Shown here piece by piece: positions 24,231 to 32,227 of a stretch of DNA of 45,398 nucleotides. Both the position numbers and the translations under genes were made by a program. The notes beneath the pieces were generated by a model that worked only from the letters and a program-made list of their open reading frames with translations, did no database searches and was not told the DNA's origin. Origin of the DNA: Pseudomonas gregormendelii (lineage in GTDB: Bacteria > Pseudomonadota > Gammaproteobacteria > Pseudomonadales > Pseudomonadaceae). The stretch spans positions 1 to 45,398 of the forward strand of contig NZ_JADEVO010000042.1 of the NCBI RefSeq assembly GCF_017114825.1, in the 5' to 3' direction. The first letter of the stretch is position 1, and each line of letters starts with the position of its first letter.

Positions 24231-24258
24231 ACTATAGTGAGATAAATTCGAATGTCAA
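24231..24258 (-). promoter_or_regulatory. gltA sigma-70 promoter
   Basis: On the minus strand TTGACA (24253-24258) and TATAGT (24231-24236) are spaced by 16 bases, close to consensus. They place the start of transcription about 50 bases upstream of the gltA ATG. Confidence 0.75.
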
Positions 24259-24372
24259 TTTGCCTAAAGTCTTGCTCCAGAAGGCTTTAACCGGACTTTT
24301 TCCTCGAAATTGTCTGCCGTTTACGCCTTTTATCCAACTTGTGCAATGCGCTATTAGGGGAAGGTGAACGCG

Positions 24373-24401
24373 TTGTCATTAGTAGCCTAACTGTCTATAC
24401 T
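24373..24401 (+). promoter_or_regulatory. sdhC sigma-70 promoter
   Basis: TTGTCA (24373-24378), a 17-base spacer and TATACT (24396-24401) form a strong promoter facing sdhC. The leader to the GTG start is about 125 bases. The two divergent promoters lie back to back with about 115 bases between their -35 boxes. Confidence 0.75.
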
Positions 24402-24534
24402 CGGCCACCGACCTCCAGGGGCTTTTGGGCCTGCTTTATTGGGGGTCGCATCCCTGGGTGGTGGTTACCTGACCAGTGCACTCCCCAACAACTTTGCCCT
24501 GATTGTTAGGGGCTCTTCAGTGTGAAAAAAAGCC

Positions 24535-24909
24535 GTGAAAAGCCAACGACCTGTAAACCTAGACCTAAGGACCATCAAACTCCCCATCACCGGCGTTACG
24601 TCGTTCCTGCACCGTGTTTCCGGCATCATCCTCTTCCTGGGCCTTGGCTTCATGCTTTATGCATTGGGCAAATCCCTGGGCTCCGAGGAAGGTTTTGCCG
24701 AGGTGAAGGCAACCTTGACCAGCCCGCTGGCCAAGTTCGTAGCATGGGGTCTCCTGTCCGCTCTGCTTTATCACCTGGTAGCCGGCGTGCGCCACTTGAT
24801 CATGGATATGGGCATCGGTGAGACGCTGGAAGGCGGCCGCCTGGGCTCGAAAATTATCATCGCGGTTTCCGTGGTGTTGATCGTTCTGGCAGGAGTTTGG
24901 ATATGGTAA
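24535..24909 (+). CDS. sdhC: Succinate dehydrogenase cytochrome b556 subunit
   Basis: This 124-residue membrane anchor has three transmembrane helices. The family motif RPVNLDLRTIKLPITGVTSF is followed by LHRVSGIILF, and a heme-ligand histidine lies in YHLVAGVRHLIMD. With SdhD it anchors SdhAB in the inner membrane and binds heme b and ubiquinone. The start is GTG 24535, since a stop codon lies four codons upstream in this frame and no ATG is available. No strong Shine-Dalgarno is seen close by (the nearest purine run is AGGGG about 20 bases away). It is the first gene of the sdhCDAB operon and overlaps sdhD by 7 bases. Confidence 0.95.
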   Translation: MKSQRPVNLDLRTIKLPITGVTSFLHRVSGIILFLGLGFMLYALGKSLGSEEGFAEVKATLTSPLAKFVAWGLLSALLYHLVAGVRHLIMDMGIGETLEGGRLGSKIIIAVSVVLIVLAGVWIW

Positions 24910-25271
24910 CCAGCGTTACGAACCTTTCGCGTTCTGGCCTCTACGACTGGATGGCACAACGAGTGTCTGCGGTCGTTCTCGCGGCTTATTTCATTTTCCT
25001 GATCGGATACCTCGCAGCGAATCCGGGCATTGGCTACGAGCAGTGGCATGGCCTGTTCGCCCACAACGGGATGCGTATCTTCAGTCTGCTGGCCCTCGTT
25101 GCCCTGGGTGCTCACGCCTGGGTCGGCATGTGGACCATCGCGACCGACTACCTGACGCCGATGGCGCTGGGCAAGTCCGCGACTGCAGTACGTTTCCTTT
25201 TCCAGGCAGTATGCGGCGTTGCGATGTTCGCTTACTTCGTCTGGGGTGTGCAGATTCTCTGGGGTATCTGA
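24903..25271 (+). CDS. sdhD: Succinate dehydrogenase membrane anchor subunit
   Basis: This 122-residue protein has three transmembrane helices. LYDWMAQRVSAVVLAAYF marks the first and LVALGAHAWVGMWTIATDYL contains a probable heme-ligand histidine and quinone-site residues. It pairs with SdhC. ATG 24903 is chosen because AGGAG lies seven bases upstream; the in-frame TTG two codons earlier is unlikely. It overlaps sdhC and is three bases from sdhA. In P. aeruginosa the sdh mRNA is a known target of the iron-responsive PrrF RNAs; pairing here was not tested. Confidence 0.95.
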   Translation: MVTSVTNLSRSGLYDWMAQRVSAVVLAAYFIFLIGYLAANPGIGYEQWHGLFAHNGMRIFSLLALVALGAHAWVGMWTIATDYLTPMALGKSATAVRFLFQAVCGVAMFAYFVWGVQILWGI

Positions 25272-25274
25272 TCC

Positions 25275-27047
25275 ATGGCTAACATTCCAACGATTTCATT
25301 CGACGCCATCATTATTGGTGGTGGCGGTGCCGGCATGCGCGCGGCGCTGCAACTGGCCCAGGGCGGTCACAAGACTGCCGTGATCACCAAGGTGTTCCCG
25401 ACCCGTTCGCACACCGTTTCGGCCCAGGGTGGCATCACTTGCGCCATCGCTTCTGCCGATCCAAACGATGACTGGCGCTGGCACATGTACGATACCGTCA
25501 AGGGTTCCGACTACATCGGTGACCAGGACGCTATCGAATACATGTGTCAGGAAGGCCCGGCCGCGGTGTTCGAGCTGGACCACATGGGTCTGCCGTTCTC
25601 CCGTACCGAGCAAGGCCGTATCTACCAGCGTCCATTCGGCGGTCAGTCGAAGGATTACGGTAAAGGCGGGCAGGCTGCCCGTACGTGCGCCGCTTCCGAC
25701 CGTACCGGTCACGCGCTGCTGCACACGCTTTATCAGGGCAACCTGAAAGCCGGCACCACGTTCCTGAACGAGTACTACGCGGTTGACCTGGTTAAAAACC
25801 AGGACGGCGCATTCGTCGGCGTGATCGCCATCTGCATCGAAACCGGCGAAACCAGCTACATCCGTGCCAAGGCTACCGTCCTGGCGACCGGTGGTGCCGG
25901 TCGTATCTACGCCTCCACCACCAATGCCCTGATCAACACCGGTGACGGCGTCGGCATGGCCTTGCGTGCTGGCGTTCCGGTACAAGACATCGAAATGTGG
26001 CAGTTCCACCCGACCGGCATCGCCGGCGCCGGTGTACTGGTTACCGAAGGTTGCCGTGGTGAAGGTGGATACCTGATCAACAAGCACGGCGAGCGTTTCA
26101 TGGAGCGTTATGCTCCGAACGCGAAGGACCTTGCCGGTCGTGACGTGGTTGCCCGTTCGATGGTTAAAGAAATCATCGCCGGCAACGGTTGCGGTCCGAA
26201 TGGCGACCACGTGATGCTCAAGCTCGACCACCTGGGCGAGGAAGTGCTGCACAGCCGTCTGCCAGGCATCTGCGAACTGTCGAAGACTTTCGCGCACGTT
26301 GATCCGGTTGTCGCCCCGGTTCCGGTTGTTCCGACTTGCCACTATATGATGGGCGGTGTTCCGACCAACATTCATGGTCAGGCGATCACCCAGAACGCTG
26401 AAGGCGTGGACGAGATCATTCATGGCCTGTTCGCTGTAGGCGAAGTGGCTTGCGTATCGGTTCACGGTGCCAACCGCCTGGGCGGTAACTCGTTGCTCGA
26501 CCTGGTGGTATTCGGTCGCGCCGCCGGCCTGCACCTGGAAAAGGCGCTGACCGACGGCATCGAATACGATGACGCCACCGACGCCGATATCGAAGCAGCC
26601 CTGTCGCGTCTGTCCGCCCTGAACGAGCGTACCGATGGCGAAGACGTGGCAACCCTGCGTCGCGAGCTGCAAAGCTGCATGCAGAACTACTTCGGTGTAT
26701 TCCGTACTGGCGAATACATGCGGAAGGGGATTGCCCAGCTGGCCGACCTGCGTACACGCATCGCCAACGTCAAGATCAACGACAAGTCGCAGGCGTTCAA
26801 TACTGCGCGGATCGAAGCGCTGGAGTTGCAGAACCTGCTGGAAGTGGCCGAAGCCACTGCAATCGCTGCTGAAGTGCGTAAAGAGTCCCGCGGTGCTCAC
26901 GCCCGTGAAGATTTCGAAGATCGCGACGACGAAAACTGGCTGTGCCACACCCTGTACTTCCCGGGTGACAAGCGCGTAACCAAGCGTGCCGTGAACTTCT
27001 CGCCGAAAACTGTTCCGACTTTTGAACCTAAGATTCGGACTTATTAA
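25275..27047 (+). CDS. sdhA: Succinate dehydrogenase flavoprotein subunit
   Basis: This 590-residue catalytic subunit oxidises succinate to fumarate. It has the FAD-binding GGGGAGMRAALQLAQGG (residues 15-31) and the covalent FAD attachment His46 in RSHTVSAQGG. The active-site and substrate regions are QFHPTGIAGAGVL, RGEGGYLIN, and the C-terminal HGANRLGGNSLLDLVVFGR. Length matches the E. coli enzyme (588). It follows sdhD by three bases and passes electrons to SdhB. Confidence 0.98.
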   Translation: MANIPTISFDAIIIGGGGAGMRAALQLAQGGHKTAVITKVFPTRSHTVSAQGGITCAIASADPNDDWRWHMYDTVKGSDYIGDQDAIEYMCQEGPAAVFELDHMGLPFSRTEQGRIYQRPFGGQSKDYGKGGQAARTCAASDRTGHALLHTLYQGNLKAGTTFLNEYYAVDLVKNQDGAFVGVIAICIETGETSYIRAKATVLATGGAGRIYASTTNALINTGDGVGMALRAGVPVQDIEMWQFHPTGIAGAGVLVTEGCRGEGGYLINKHGERFMERYAPNAKDLAGRDVVARSMVKEIIAGNGCGPNGDHVMLKLDHLGEEVLHSRLPGICELSKTFAHVDPVVAPVPVVPTCHYMMGGVPTNIHGQAITQNAEGVDEIIHGLFAVGEVACVSVHGANRLGGNSLLDLVVFGRAAGLHLEKALTDGIEYDDATDADIEAALSRLSALNERTDGEDVATLRRELQSCMQNYFGVFRTGEYMRKGIAQLADLRTRIANVKINDKSQAFNTARIEALELQNLLEVAEATAIAAEVRKESRGAHAREDFEDRDDENWLCHTLYFPGDKRVTKRAVNFSPKTVPTFEPKIRTY

Positions 27048-27058
27048 GGGTGGCTGCC

Positions 27059-27763
27059 ATGTTGAAAGTCAGCGTTTATCGTTACAACCCTGATCAGGAC
27101 GCCGCGCCGTTCATGCAGGAATTCCAGGTCGATACCGGTGGTAAAGACCTGATGGTGCTGGACGTGCTGGCCCTGATCAAAGAGCAGGACGAGGGTTTCT
27201 CCTATCGTCGGTCTTGCCGTGAAGGTGTTTGCGGTTCCGACGGCATGAACATCAACGGCAAAAACGGCCTGGCGTGCGTTACGCCATTGTCCGCTGTCGT
27301 AAAAGGTAACAAGTTGGTTGTTCGTCCGCTGCCAGGTTTGCCGGTTATCCGTGACCTGGTCGTCGATATGAGCATCTTCTACAAGCAATACGAGAAGGTT
27401 AAGCCTTACCTGCAGAACGACACGCCGGCTCCGGCCATCGAGCGTCTGCAGTCCCCTGAAGAGCGTGAAAAGCTCGATGGTCTGTACGAGTGCATCCTGT
27501 GCGCCTGCTGCTCGACCTCTTGCCCGTCCTTCTGGTGGAACCCGGACAAGTTCCTGGGTCCAGCTGCTTTGCTGCAAGCGTACCGCTTCCTGGCAGACAG
27601 CCGTGACACCAAGACGTCCGAGCGTCTGGCTTCGCTGGATGACCCGTTCAGCGTATTCCGCTGCCGCGGGATCATGAACTGCGTCAACGTATGTCCCAAA
27701 GGCCTGAACCCGACTAAGGCCATCGGTCACATCCGTAACATGCTGCTGCAAAGCGGCGTGTGA
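27059..27763 (+). CDS. sdhB: Succinate dehydrogenase iron-sulfur subunit
   Basis: This 234-residue protein carries electrons from FAD to ubiquinone. Three cluster motifs are intact: the [2Fe-2S] loop SCREGVCGSDGMN...LAC, the [4Fe-4S] CILCACCSTSCPSFWW, and the [3Fe-4S] CRGIMNCVNVCPKGLNP. ATG 27059 follows AAGGGTGG; a GTG three codons earlier is not needed. It is the last sdh gene. Two stem-loops with T-runs follow, so most sdh transcripts probably end before sucA. Confidence 0.98.
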   Translation: MLKVSVYRYNPDQDAAPFMQEFQVDTGGKDLMVLDVLALIKEQDEGFSYRRSCREGVCGSDGMNINGKNGLACVTPLSAVVKGNKLVVRPLPGLPVIRDLVVDMSIFYKQYEKVKPYLQNDTPAPAIERLQSPEEREKLDGLYECILCACCSTSCPSFWWNPDKFLGPAALLQAYRFLADSRDTKTSERLASLDDPFSVFRCRGIMNCVNVCPKGLNPTKAIGHIRNMLLQSGV

Positions 27764-27806
27764 TTCAGATGCTGTTGTAAGCGCAGTACCGCTGTACCCG
27801 TAGATG

Positions 27807-27840
27807 CTACGGCGCAGGCTTCAACCGGCGCCGTAGTTTT
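27807..27840 (+). terminator. Terminator-like stem-loop 1 after sdhB
   Basis: A 9-bp perfect stem CTACGGCGC/GCGCCGTAG with a 12-base loop is followed by TTTT. Confidence 0.75.
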
Positions 27841-27845
27841 AACCT

Positions 27846-27880
27846 GAGCAGCAGCTCAAAAAGCTGCAGCTCTTATTTTG
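27846..27880 (+). terminator. Terminator-like stem-loop 2 after sdhB
   Basis: An 11-bp stem GAGCAGCAGCT/AGCTGCAGCTC with one mismatch and a CAAAA loop is followed by TTATTTTG. It sits six bases after the first terminator. Confidence 0.75.
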
Positions 27881-27890
27881 AAGAAATGAG

Positions 27891-28028
27891 ACAAGCAGGG
27901 GCATCCGGGCTGGTACCCGGACTATCAGCGTGATCCTAGGTGGCTTGTTTTAGTCGCTGCATTCGGACTTCTGCAAGCGTGCTCGGTGTCGACGCCGGTG
28001 GTGTTCCCCTAACCGAGGGTGACCAAGC
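27891..28028 (+). promoter_or_regulatory. Structured leader of sucA (sucA-II RNA motif candidate)
   Basis: The 138 bases before sucA fold into several elements. ACAAGC (27891-27896) pairs with GCTTGT (27943-27948) around an inner perfect hairpin TCCGGG/CCCGGA (27904-27921). CTCGGT (27982-27987) pairs with ACCGAG (28012-28017), whose last bases overlap the Shine-Dalgarno region GAGGGTG. The last stem could therefore hide the ribosome site. Position and genus fit the sucA-II RNA motif reported upstream of sucA in Pseudomonas (Rfam); I did not align it to the Rfam model. The ligand, if any, is unknown. Confidence 0.65.
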
Positions 28029-30860
28029 ATGCAAGAAAGCGTGATGCAGCGCATGTGGAACAGCGCCTACCTATCCGGTAGTAACGCTGCCTATGTGGAA
28101 GAGCTCTACGAGCTCTACCTGCACGACCCTAACGCTGTGCCAGAAGAGTGGCGCACCTACTTCCAGAAGTTGCCTGCTGATGGCAACACTGCCACCGATG
28201 TTTCGCACTCCACGATTCGCGATCATTTCGTCTTGCTGGCAAAGAACCAGCGCCGCGCCCAACCGGTTTCCGCCGGCAGCGTGAGCAGTGAGCACGAGAA
28301 GAAGCAAGTTGAAGTGCTGCGATTGATCCAGGCCTACCGTATGCGTGGCCACCAGGCAGCCCAGCTTGACCCGCTGGGGCTGTGGCAGCGTCCTGCACCT
28401 GCAGACCTGTCGATCAATCATTACGGCTTGACCAATGCCGATCTTGATACGACCTTCCGTGCCGGCGACCTGTTCATCGGCAAAGAGGAGGCGAGCCTAC
28501 GCGAAATTCACGAAGCGTTGCAGCAGACATATTGCCGCACCATCGGCGCTGAATTCACGCACATCACCGATTCCGAGCAGCGCCAGTGGTTCCAGCAACG
28601 TCTGGAAAGCGTACGCGGCCGTCCGACTTACTCCGCCGACATCAAGAGCCACCTGCTCGAGCGTGTCACTGCCGGCGAAGGCCTGGAAAAATACCTGGGT
28701 ACCAAATACCCGGGTACCAAGCGTTTCGGCCTGGAAGGCGGCGAGAGCCTGATTCCGATGCTCGACGAGCTGATCCAGCGTTCCGGTTCCTACGGCACCA
28801 AGGAAATCGTTATCGGCATGGCCCACCGTGGCCGTCTGAACGTGCTGGTCAACACCTTCGGCAAGAACCCGCGCGAGCTGTTCGACGAGTTCGAAGGCAA
28901 GAAGAAGGTCGAGCTGGGTTCCGGTGACGTTAAATATCACCAGGGCTTCTCGTCCAACGTCATGACCACCGGCGGTGAAGTTCACCTGGCCATGGCATTC
29001 AACCCGTCCCACCTGGAAATCGTATCTCCAGTGGTCGAGGGTTCGGTGCGCGCCCGTCAGGATCGTCGTAACGACCCTACCGGCGAGAAAGTGCTGCCGA
29101 TCTCCATCCACGGTGACGCGGCATTCGCCGGTCAGGGCGTGGTGATGGAAACCTTCCAGATGTCGCAGACCCGCGGTTTCAAGACCGGCGGTACCGTGCA
29201 CATCGTGATCAACAACCAGGTTGGTTTCACCATCAGCAACCCGCTGGACTCGCGCTCCACCGAGTACGCCACCGACGTTGCGAAAATGATCCAGGCGCCG
29301 ATCCTCCATGTGAATGGCGATGATCCGGAAGCCGTGTTGTTCGTGACCCAGCTGGCGATCGACTACCGCATGCAGTTCAAGCGTGACGTAGTGATCGACC
29401 TGGTCTGTTACCGTCGTCGCGGCCACAACGAGGCCGACGAGCCTAGCGGCACCCAGCCGATCATGTATCAGCAGATCACCAAGCAGCGCACCACCCGTGA
29501 GCTGTACGCTGATCGCCTGACCCAGGGCGGTGTGCTCGACGCAGAGCGTGTTCAGGCGAAAGTCGACGAATACCGCAACGCGCTGGACAACGGCCTGCAT
29601 GTTGTTAAAAGCCTGGTCAAAGAGCCGAACAAAGAGTTGTTCGTGGACTGGCGTCCGTATCTGGGCCACGCCTGGACCGCGCGTCACGACACTCGTTTCG
29701 ACCTCAAGACCTTGCAGGAACTGTCTGCCAAGCTGCTGGAAATTCCGGAAGGCTTTGTGGTTCAGCGCCAGGTTTCGAAGATCTACGAAGACCGTCAGAA
29801 AATGCAAGCCGGCGGCCTGCCGATCAACTGGGGTTACGCCGAAACCATGGCGTACGCGACCCTGGCGTTCGAAGGTCACCCGATTCGCATGACGGGTCAG
29901 GACATCGGTCGCGGTACGTTCTCGCACCGTCACGCTGTGCTGCACAACCAGAAAGACGCGGGCACCTACATCCCGCTGCAGAACCTGTACAAGGGCCAGC
30001 CTCGTTTCGACCTGTACGATTCGTTCCTGTCCGAAGAAGCCGTACTGGCGTTCGAATACGGTTACTCGACCACCACGCCTGAGGCGCTGGTGATCTGGGA
30101 AGCCCAGTTCGGCGACTTCGCCAACGGTGCCCAGGTGGTTATCGACCAGTTCATCACCAGTGGCGAGCACAAGTGGGGCCGTCTCTGCGGTCTGACCATG
30201 TTGCTGCCGCACGGTTATGAAGGTCAGGGTCCGGAGCACTCCTCGGCTCGTCTGGAGCGTTACCTGCAGCTGTGCGCCGAGCACAACATCCAGGTTGCGG
30301 TACCGACCACGCCGGCCCAGATCTACCACTTGCTGCGTCGCCAGGTGATCCGTCCGCTGCGCAAGCCGCTGATCGTGCTGACTCCAAAGTCGTTGCTGCG
30401 TCACAAACTGGCCGTATCGACCCTGGAAGATCTGGCCGAAGGTTCGTTCCAGACCGTTATCCCGGAAATCGATGCACTGGACCCGTCCAAGGTCGAGCGC
30501 ATTGTTCTGTGTAGCGGCAAGGTCTACTACGACCTGCTGGAAAAACGCCGTGCCGAAGGTCGTGACGACATCGCCGTCGTGCGCATCGAGCAGTTGTACC
30601 CATTCCCTGAGGACGACTTGAACGAAGTCCTGGCTCCGTACACCAACCTCAAACATATCGTTTGGTGTCAGGAAGAGCCGATGAACCAGGGTGCCTGGTA
30701 CTGCAGCCAGCACCACATGCGCCGCATCGTTGGCAATCACAACAAGGCACTCGTACTCGAGTACGCCGGTCGTGATGCTTCCGCTGCACCTGCTTGTGGT
30801 TATGCATCGATGCACGCCGAGCAGCAGGAAAAACTGCTGCAAGCCGCCTTTACTGTTTAA
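28029..30860 (+). CDS. sucA: 2-oxoglutarate dehydrogenase E1 component
   Basis: This 943-residue thiamine-diphosphate enzyme decarboxylates 2-oxoglutarate and passes succinyl groups to the lipoyl arm of SucB. The N-terminal E2-binding segment is MWNSAYLSGSNAAYVEELYE. IGMAHRGRLNVLVN, the ThDP/metal motif HGDAAFAGQG...VINNQVGFT, and the pyrimidine-binding C-terminal half (LPHGYEGQGPEHSSARLERY) follow. Length is normal for the family. The start is ATG 28029, seven to eight bases after GAGGGTG; a second Met five codons later is not needed. It is first in sucAB-lpdG-sucCD, behind a structured leader. Confidence 0.98.
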   Translation: MQESVMQRMWNSAYLSGSNAAYVEELYELYLHDPNAVPEEWRTYFQKLPADGNTATDVSHSTIRDHFVLLAKNQRRAQPVSAGSVSSEHEKKQVEVLRLIQAYRMRGHQAAQLDPLGLWQRPAPADLSINHYGLTNADLDTTFRAGDLFIGKEEASLREIHEALQQTYCRTIGAEFTHITDSEQRQWFQQRLESVRGRPTYSADIKSHLLERVTAGEGLEKYLGTKYPGTKRFGLEGGESLIPMLDELIQRSGSYGTKEIVIGMAHRGRLNVLVNTFGKNPRELFDEFEGKKKVELGSGDVKYHQGFSSNVMTTGGEVHLAMAFNPSHLEIVSPVVEGSVRARQDRRNDPTGEKVLPISIHGDAAFAGQGVVMETFQMSQTRGFKTGGTVHIVINNQVGFTISNPLDSRSTEYATDVAKMIQAPILHVNGDDPEAVLFVTQLAIDYRMQFKRDVVIDLVCYRRRGHNEADEPSGTQPIMYQQITKQRTTRELYADRLTQGGVLDAERVQAKVDEYRNALDNGLHVVKSLVKEPNKELFVDWRPYLGHAWTARHDTRFDLKTLQELSAKLLEIPEGFVVQRQVSKIYEDRQKMQAGGLPINWGYAETMAYATLAFEGHPIRMTGQDIGRGTFSHRHAVLHNQKDAGTYIPLQNLYKGQPRFDLYDSFLSEEAVLAFEYGYSTTTPEALVIWEAQFGDFANGAQVVIDQFITSGEHKWGRLCGLTMLLPHGYEGQGPEHSSARLERYLQLCAEHNIQVAVPTTPAQIYHLLRRQVIRPLRKPLIVLTPKSLLRHKLAVSTLEDLAEGSFQTVIPEIDALDPSKVERIVLCSGKVYYDLLEKRRAEGRDDIAVVRIEQLYPFPEDDLNEVLAPYTNLKHIVWCQEEPMNQGAWYCSQHHMRRIVGNHNKALVLEYAGRDASAAPACGYASMHAEQQEKLLQAAFTV

Positions 30861-30902
30861 CGCCTTCGCGCACCTGAAACCGAATTTAAGGACCCACAGA
30901 TA

Positions 30903-32129
30903 ATGGCTATCGAAATCAAAGCCCCCACTTTCCCGGAATCGGTTGCCGATGGCACCGTTGCCACCTGGCACAAACAACCGGGCGACGCTGTAAAGCGTGA
31001 TGACCTGATCGTCGACATCGAAACCGACAAGGTTGTGCTGGAAGTGTTGGCTACTGCCGACGGCGTGCTGGGCGCAATCGTCAAGAACGAAGGCGAAACC
31101 GTTCTGTCCGACGAAGTACTGGGCTCGATCGAAGCAGGTGGCGCCGCTGCCGCTCCAGCGGCTGCCGCTGCTGCTCCAGCCGCTGCCCAAGCCGCTGCTG
31201 CTCCTGCTGCCGAAGGCGAAGACGATCCTGTTGCTGCACCGGCTGCTCGCAAGCTGGCTGAAGAGAACGGCATCAACATCGCCTCCGTTGCCGGCACCGG
31301 CAAAGGCGGTCGTGTGACCAAGGAAGACGTGGTGGCTGCTGTTGCCGCCAAGAAATCCGCTCCGGCTGCCGCGCCTGCCAAGGCTGCAGCTCCTGCTGCC
31401 GCTGCGCCAGTGTTCGCCGCTGGCGACCGCATCGAGAAACGCGTACCGATGACCCGCGTTCGCGCTACCGTGGCCAAGCGCCTGGTTGAAGCGCAGTCGA
31501 ACATGGCGATGCTGACCACTTTCAACGAAGTCGACATGACTGAAGTCATGGCCCTGCGTTCGAAGTACAAGGACCTGTTCGAGAAGAGCCACAACGGCGT
31601 ACGCCTGGGCTTCATGTCGTTCTTCGTCAAGGCTGCCACCGAAGCGCTGAAACGCTTCCCGGCTGTCAACGCGTCGATTGACGGTGCCGATATCGTCTAC
31701 CACGGCTATGCCGACGTTGGTGTAGCGGTTTCCAGCGATCGCGGCCTGGTGGTTCCGGTTCTGCGTAACGCCGAACTGATGAGCCTGGCTGAAATCGAAG
31801 GCGGCATCGCCACCTTCGGCAAGAAGGCGCGTGACGGCAAATTGTCCATGGACGAAATGACCGGCGGCACTTTCACCATCACCAACGGTGGTACCTTCGG
31901 TTCGATGATGTCGACCCCGATCGTCAACCCGCCGCAAGCGGCCATCCTGGGCATGCACAACATTCTGCAGCGTCCTATGGCGATCAACGGTCAGGTCGTT
32001 ATCCGTCCGATGATGTACCTGGCTCTGTCCTACGATCACCGCCTGATCGATGGCAAAGAAGCTGTGACCTTCCTGGTTACCATCAAGAACCTGCTGGAAG
32101 ACCCGGCTCGTTTGCTGCTGGATATCTGA
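30903..32129 (+). CDS. sucB: Dihydrolipoyl succinyltransferase (2-oxoglutarate dehydrogenase E2)
   Basis: This 408-residue core protein transfers succinyl groups to CoA. The lipoyl domain (residues 1-77) carries the lipoylated Lys43 in DIETDKVVLEV. An Ala/Pro-rich linker follows, then the E3-binding domain (ARKLAEENGINIASVAGTG, about 113-147), a second Ala/Pro linker and the catalytic domain. The active-site motif YDHRLIDGKEA (His about 379) is near the C-terminus. It is 42 bases downstream of sucA. A long intercistronic stem-loop (32138-32195) separates it from lpdG. Confidence 0.98.
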   Translation: MAIEIKAPTFPESVADGTVATWHKQPGDAVKRDDLIVDIETDKVVLEVLATADGVLGAIVKNEGETVLSDEVLGSIEAGGAAAAPAAAAAAPAAAQAAAAPAAEGEDDPVAAPAARKLAEENGINIASVAGTGKGGRVTKEDVVAAVAAKKSAPAAAPAKAAAPAAAAPVFAAGDRIEKRVPMTRVRATVAKRLVEAQSNMAMLTTFNEVDMTEVMALRSKYKDLFEKSHNGVRLGFMSFFVKAATEALKRFPAVNASIDGADIVYHGYADVGVAVSSDRGLVVPVLRNAELMSLAEIEGGIATFGKKARDGKLSMDEMTGGTFTITNGGTFGSMMSTPIVNPPQAAILGMHNILQRPMAINGQVVIRPMMYLALSYDHRLIDGKEAVTFLVTIKNLLEDPARLLLDI

Positions 32130-32137
32130 TAGAAGCA

Positions 32138-32195
32138 GCCACAGGTCTCAAGCCACGCGCTGCATGGATATGCAGCCTGGCTTGATGCTTGTGGC
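32138..32195 (+). promoter_or_regulatory. Long intercistronic stem-loop between sucB and lpdG
   Basis: GCCACAGGTCTCAAGCCA pairs with TGGCTTGATGCTTGTGGC: 17 of 18 positions pair, two as G-U. It encloses an inner hairpin CTGCAT/ATGCAG. No T-run follows directly, so it looks like an mRNA processing or stability element rather than a terminator. It is not one of the REP families seen elsewhere in the window. Confidence 0.6.
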
Positions 32196-32227
32196 TTCAA
32201 GCTTGTTGCCAAAAGAGGATTTTTTGA

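Noticed and set aside
24522..24821. A second frame starting at GTG 24522 and overlapping sdhC
   Set aside because: It has no domain and an Arg/Pro-rich composition; the sdhC frame carries conserved SdhC motifs. A slippage-based start through the A-run was considered but nothing supports it.
28497..32039. An open frame of about 1180 codons on the minus strand opposite sucA and sucB
   Set aside because: It is antisense to two certain genes, crosses their boundary, has no recognisable domain or ribosome site, and is explained by the strong third-position GC bias of sucAB.
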